Source of the DNA: Pseudomonadota bacterium
GTDB taxonomy: Bacteria > Pseudomonadota > Gammaproteobacteria > SZUA-229
Direction: 5' to 3'
DNA: 8,091 nt
Assembly: GCA_015222915.1 (NCBI GenBank)
Contig: JADFWE010000390.1
Location: 1 to 8,091 of the forward strand
In this document: one piece after another, positions 5,870 through 8,091 of the stretch
Numbering within the stretch: the stretch's first letter is position 1
Layout of the letters: each line of letters starts with the position of its first letter
Program-made: the position numbers and the translations under genes
Notes under the pieces: generated by a model
What the model saw: the letters and a program-made list of their open reading frames with translations, nothing else
Databases searched by the model: none
What the model was told of the DNA's origin: nothing

Positions 5870-5937
5870 AAAAAACACAAATGCACACAGATAAGATGCT
5901 GATAAATCCCGAATCATCAGCGCTCACCTGTGTGCAT
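5870..5937 (-). terminator. Probable intrinsic terminator of htpG
   Basis: ATGCACACAG (5881-5890) and CTGTGTGCAT (5928-5937) pair perfectly over 10 bases. Inside, GCTGAT (5898-5903) and ATCAGC (5916-5921) form a second 6-base stem across an uneven internal loop. On the minus strand the hairpin is followed by TTGTGTTTTTT, a U-rich tail as expected for Rho-independent termination. It lies about 75 bases after the htpG stop. There is no T-run on the other side, so it should act only on minus-strand transcripts. Confidence 0.8.
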
Positions 5938-5943
5938 CGACAG

Positions 5944-5993
5944 AAGACCTTTTCAGTCTTACTGCTCTAGCCTGGCTTTATTCTGTCCAGGCT
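5944..5993 (-). other. Two further hairpins in the htpG 3' untranslated region
   Basis: AGCCTGG (5969-5975) pairs with CCAGGCT (5987-5993) around an 11-base loop, and AAGAC (5944-5948) pairs with GTCTT (5956-5960) around a 7-base loop. Neither is followed by a T-run on the minus strand, so they are not obvious terminators. They precede the true terminator and may stabilise the 3' end or slow the polymerase. Confidence 0.5.
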
Positions 5994-6011
5994 TTACTAT
6001 CCCAGCCTTAT

Positions 6012-7943
6012 TTATTGTTCAAGTAATTTATTCACTCGTTTAACAAACCCGGCGGCATCTTCCAGTGGTGCTCCTGCCGCAAGCTGAGCCTGTTCAAATA
6101 ACAGGTAAGTATATTCCTCAAACAGGTCATCATCGGTGATGTCATTGAGCTTTTTGATCAGTTGATGATCGGCATTCAACTCTAATACCGGTGCTGCTTT
6201 CGGTGCATACTGCCCGGCAGCTTCCATGATCTGCTGCATCTGCGCACTCATATCATGCTCTTCCAGCACCAGACAGGACGGTGAATCGGTCAGACGCTTC
6301 GACAGGCGAACCTCTTTAACCTTGTCGCCCAGTACCTTGGTGGCGTGCTCGATAACCGAGGTATAGGTTTTCTTCGCTTCTTCCAGTGCCGCCTTATCTT
6401 CTTCCTCTTCGATATCAAGCGTACCGCGAGCCACCGACTGCAGTTTCTTACCATCAAATTCATTAAGGTGAGAGACCAGCCATTCGTCGACACGATCACT
6501 CAACAACAATACTTCGATACCTTTTTTCTTGAAAATTTCCAGGTGCGGGCTGTTCTTCGCAGCCGTGTAGTTATCACCGATGATGTAATAAATCTTGTCC
6601 TGACCTTCCTGCATACGCGAGATGTAATCTTCCAGCGTTACATTCTGCTCATCAGGCCCATTATTGTCATCATCGGCACTGTCGGCATTGTGTGTACTGG
6701 CGAACCACAGTAGCTTGGCGATACGCTCTTTGTTCGCCATATCTTCGATCGGGCCTTCTTTTAACACCTGGCCGAACGCTTTCCAGAAGGTCTCGTATTT
6801 TTCTGTATCATTTTTCTGCAGCGATTCCAGCATGCCCAGTACTTTTTTCACCGAAGCGCCGCGGATACGGTCGATAACCTTATTTTGCTGCAGGATCTCA
6901 CGCGATACGTTCAGCGGCAGATCATCGGAGTCGATAACCCCTTTGATGAAGCGCAGGTAGTTCGGCATCAGCTGCTCGGCTTCATCCATGATAAAGATAC
7001 GTTTCACATAGAGCTTCACACCGCGTTTGTGGTCACGGTCGAACAGGTCGAACGGCGGGTTGGTCGGGACATAGAGTAGAGAAGTGTAGCTCTGGTTGCC
7101 TTCGACTTTTGAGTGTATCCAGCTCAGCGGATCGGCAAAATCCATGCTGACATGCTTATAGAATTCTTTGTACTCTTCTTCGCTGATATCACTCTTGTCA
7201 CGCGCCCATAATGCAGAGGCGCTGTTGACCCGCTCCAACCTGGTAAGCGGGTTACCATCTTCATCTTTCTTCGGCTTGCCTTCATCATCCAGCTCTTCTT
7301 CTGCCATCATCACCGGAATCGAGATATGATCAGAATACTGCTTGATCACAGATTTCAGGCGGTACTGGTTAGCAAATTCTGCTTCGCCTTCTTTCAGGTG
7401 CAGTACGACTCTGGTACCACGCACGGCTCTTTCGACATTTTCCAGTGAGAAGCTGCCTTCCCCGTCCGATTCCCAGCGGACGGCTTCATCAGCCGAAGCA
7501 CCGGCACGACGAGTCTCCAGCGTCACTTTGTCGGCGACGATAAAACTTGAGTAAAAACCGACACCGAACTGGCCGATCATCTGTGCATCTTTGGCCTGAT
7601 CTCCGGTCATCGCATCGAGGAACTTGCGGGTGCCGGAGCTGGCGATGGTACCGATATTATCTATGACTTCCTGGCGCGACATGCCGATACCGTTATCGCT
7701 GATAGTGATGGTCTTCGCTTCATCATCGTATTCGACGAGGATCGATAACTCGCTATCACCTTCATACAGGCTGTCATCGGCCAGGGCTTCAAAGCGTAAT
7801 TTATCGCAGGCATCAGAGGCATTGGAAACCAGCTCTCGCAGGAATATCTCTTTATTTGAATACAGGGAATGTGTCATCAGATGCAGGATCTGACGGGCTT
7901 CGGTTTGAAATTCGAGGGTTTCTTTACTCGCTTCAACGCTCAT
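6012..7943 (-). CDS. htpG: Molecular chaperone HtpG (bacterial Hsp90)
   Basis: HtpG is the cytoplasmic ATP-driven Hsp90 dimer that helps client proteins mature and protects them under heat stress. Seen in 643 residues: the N-terminal GHKL ATPase with [20 protein letters not shown] (the proton-acceptor Glu is 37 and the Mg-binding Asn is 41), SDNGIGM (82-88), GTIASSGT (98-105) and the ATP lid [11 protein letters not shown] (124-134). The middle domain includes [11 protein letters not shown], whose Arg348 matches the catalytic arginine. The C-terminal dimerisation domain ends in NKLLEQ, without the eukaryotic MEEVD. It is slightly longer than the E. coli protein, partly through acidic inserts near 214-232 and in the segment [15 protein letters not shown]. 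The start is well placed: GGAG lies 6 bases before the ATG. The gene stands alone, with a heat-shock promoter in front and a terminator behind. Confidence 0.98.
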   Translation of the reverse strand: MSVEASKETLEFQTEARQILHLMTHSLYSNKEIFLRELVSNASDACDKLRFEALADDSLYEGDSELSILVEYDDEAKTITISDNGIGMSRQEVIDNIGTIASSGTRKFLDAMTGDQAKDAQMIGQFGVGFYSSFIVADKVTLETRRAGASADEAVRWESDGEGSFSLENVERAVRGTRVVLHLKEGEAEFANQYRLKSVIKQYSDHISIPVMMAEEELDDEGKPKKDEDGNPLTRLERVNSASALWARDKSDISEEEYKEFYKHVSMDFADPLSWIHSKVEGNQSYTSLLYVPTNPPFDLFDRDHKRGVKLYVKRIFIMDEAEQLMPNYLRFIKGVIDSDDLPLNVSREILQQNKVIDRIRGASVKKVLGMLESLQKNDTEKYETFWKAFGQVLKEGPIEDMANKERIAKLLWFASTHNADSADDDNNGPDEQNVTLEDYISRMQEGQDKIYYIIGDNYTAAKNSPHLEIFKKKGIEVLLLSDRVDEWLVSHLNEFDGKKLQSVARGTLDIEEEEDKAALEEAKKTYTSVIEHATKVLGDKVKEVRLSKRLTDSPSCLVLEEHDMSAQMQQIMEAAGQYAPKAAPVLELNADHQLIKKLNDITDDDLFEEYTYLLFEQAQLAAGAPLEDAAGFVKRVNKLLEQ

Positions 7944-7983
7944 TTTTTACTCCAGAAAATATATTGTTCGATTTGTGCGTTTT

Positions 7984-8011
7984 TAATGGGGATAAAATAT
8001 TGTTTATCAAG
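7984..8011 (-). promoter_or_regulatory. Sigma-32 heat-shock promoter of htpG
   Basis: On the minus strand CTTGATA (8005-8011) and CCCCATTA (7984-7991) are separated by exactly 13 bases. These fit the RpoH consensus CTTGAAA and CCCCATnT with one mismatch each. Transcription would start near 7977 and give a leader of about 35 bases, with the GGAG ribosome binding site just before the ATG. Confidence 0.88.
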
Positions 8012-8026
8012 CTAATCCAGAGTCAA
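7999..8026 (-). promoter_or_regulatory. Possible sigma-70 promoter overlapping the heat-shock promoter
   Basis: On the minus strand TTGACT (8021-8026, 5 of 6 to consensus) is followed after 16 bases by AACAAT (7999-8004, 4 of 6). It overlaps the sigma-32 site, so the two polymerase forms would compete for the same DNA. It could supply basal htpG expression. The -10 match is weak, so this is a suggestion only. Confidence 0.35.
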
Positions 8027-8091
8027 TAAATTAAATTTTTGAGAAATTTCAGAAGATCTGATTAAGGCAGATAACATGATTTTTATACAAC

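Noticed and set aside
8076..8091. Possible start of a divergent plus-strand gene: ATG at 8076 with AAGG eight bases before it
   Set aside because: Only five codons are visible before the window ends and no promoter stands out, so it cannot be told from chance.

Overview
The window reads as ordinary chromosomal DNA from a gammaproteobacterium. The evidence is a folK and pcnB cluster with a deoxynucleoside kinase, an Hsp15-type hslR, an HtpG with a textbook sigma-32 promoter, and an envelope protein with LysM and FecR domains. Base composition looks close to 50% GC in the genes, with AT-rich spacers. The genus cannot be fixed from the sequence. All eight recognisable genes lie on the minus strand, so the map below runs from the right end to the left in transcription order.

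Right end (8091 to 5870): htpG has a heat-shock promoter, overlapped by a possible sigma-70 promoter, and a good ribosome binding site. Its 3' region carries three hairpins in a row, and the last has a U-rich tail and looks like its terminator.

Middle (5834 to 3793): first comes a secreted or membrane-anchored protein with LysM and FecR domains and a Trp-rich C-terminal membrane segment. Then come hslR (GTG start), which encodes the ribosome-recycling RNA-binding protein, and a Nudix hydrolase resembling ADP-ribose pyrophosphatases. The spacers are about 100 bases. The one in front of the Nudix gene holds four perfect copies of a 7-base repeat.

Left (3792 to 1): a 307-base spacer holds two TATAAT boxes inside an 11-base direct repeat. 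They probably drive a tightly packed operon of an O-methyltransferase (TTG start), pcnB (poly(A) polymerase), folK (folate synthesis) and a deoxynucleoside kinase that runs off the left end. The methyltransferase stop overlaps the pcnB start, and folK and the kinase gene are 10 bases apart, which suggests coupled translation. This grouping joins RNA turnover, folate synthesis and nucleotide salvage. In relatives, pantothenate genes often follow, but they would lie outside the window.

I found no mobile element, CRISPR array, tRNA, rRNA or defence system, and no clear new biological system. The points most worth a second look are the 7-base repeat array, the C-terminal tail of the FecR protein, the duplicated promoter box, the hairpin-rich htpG 3' region, and the 15-base repeat at the end of pcnB.
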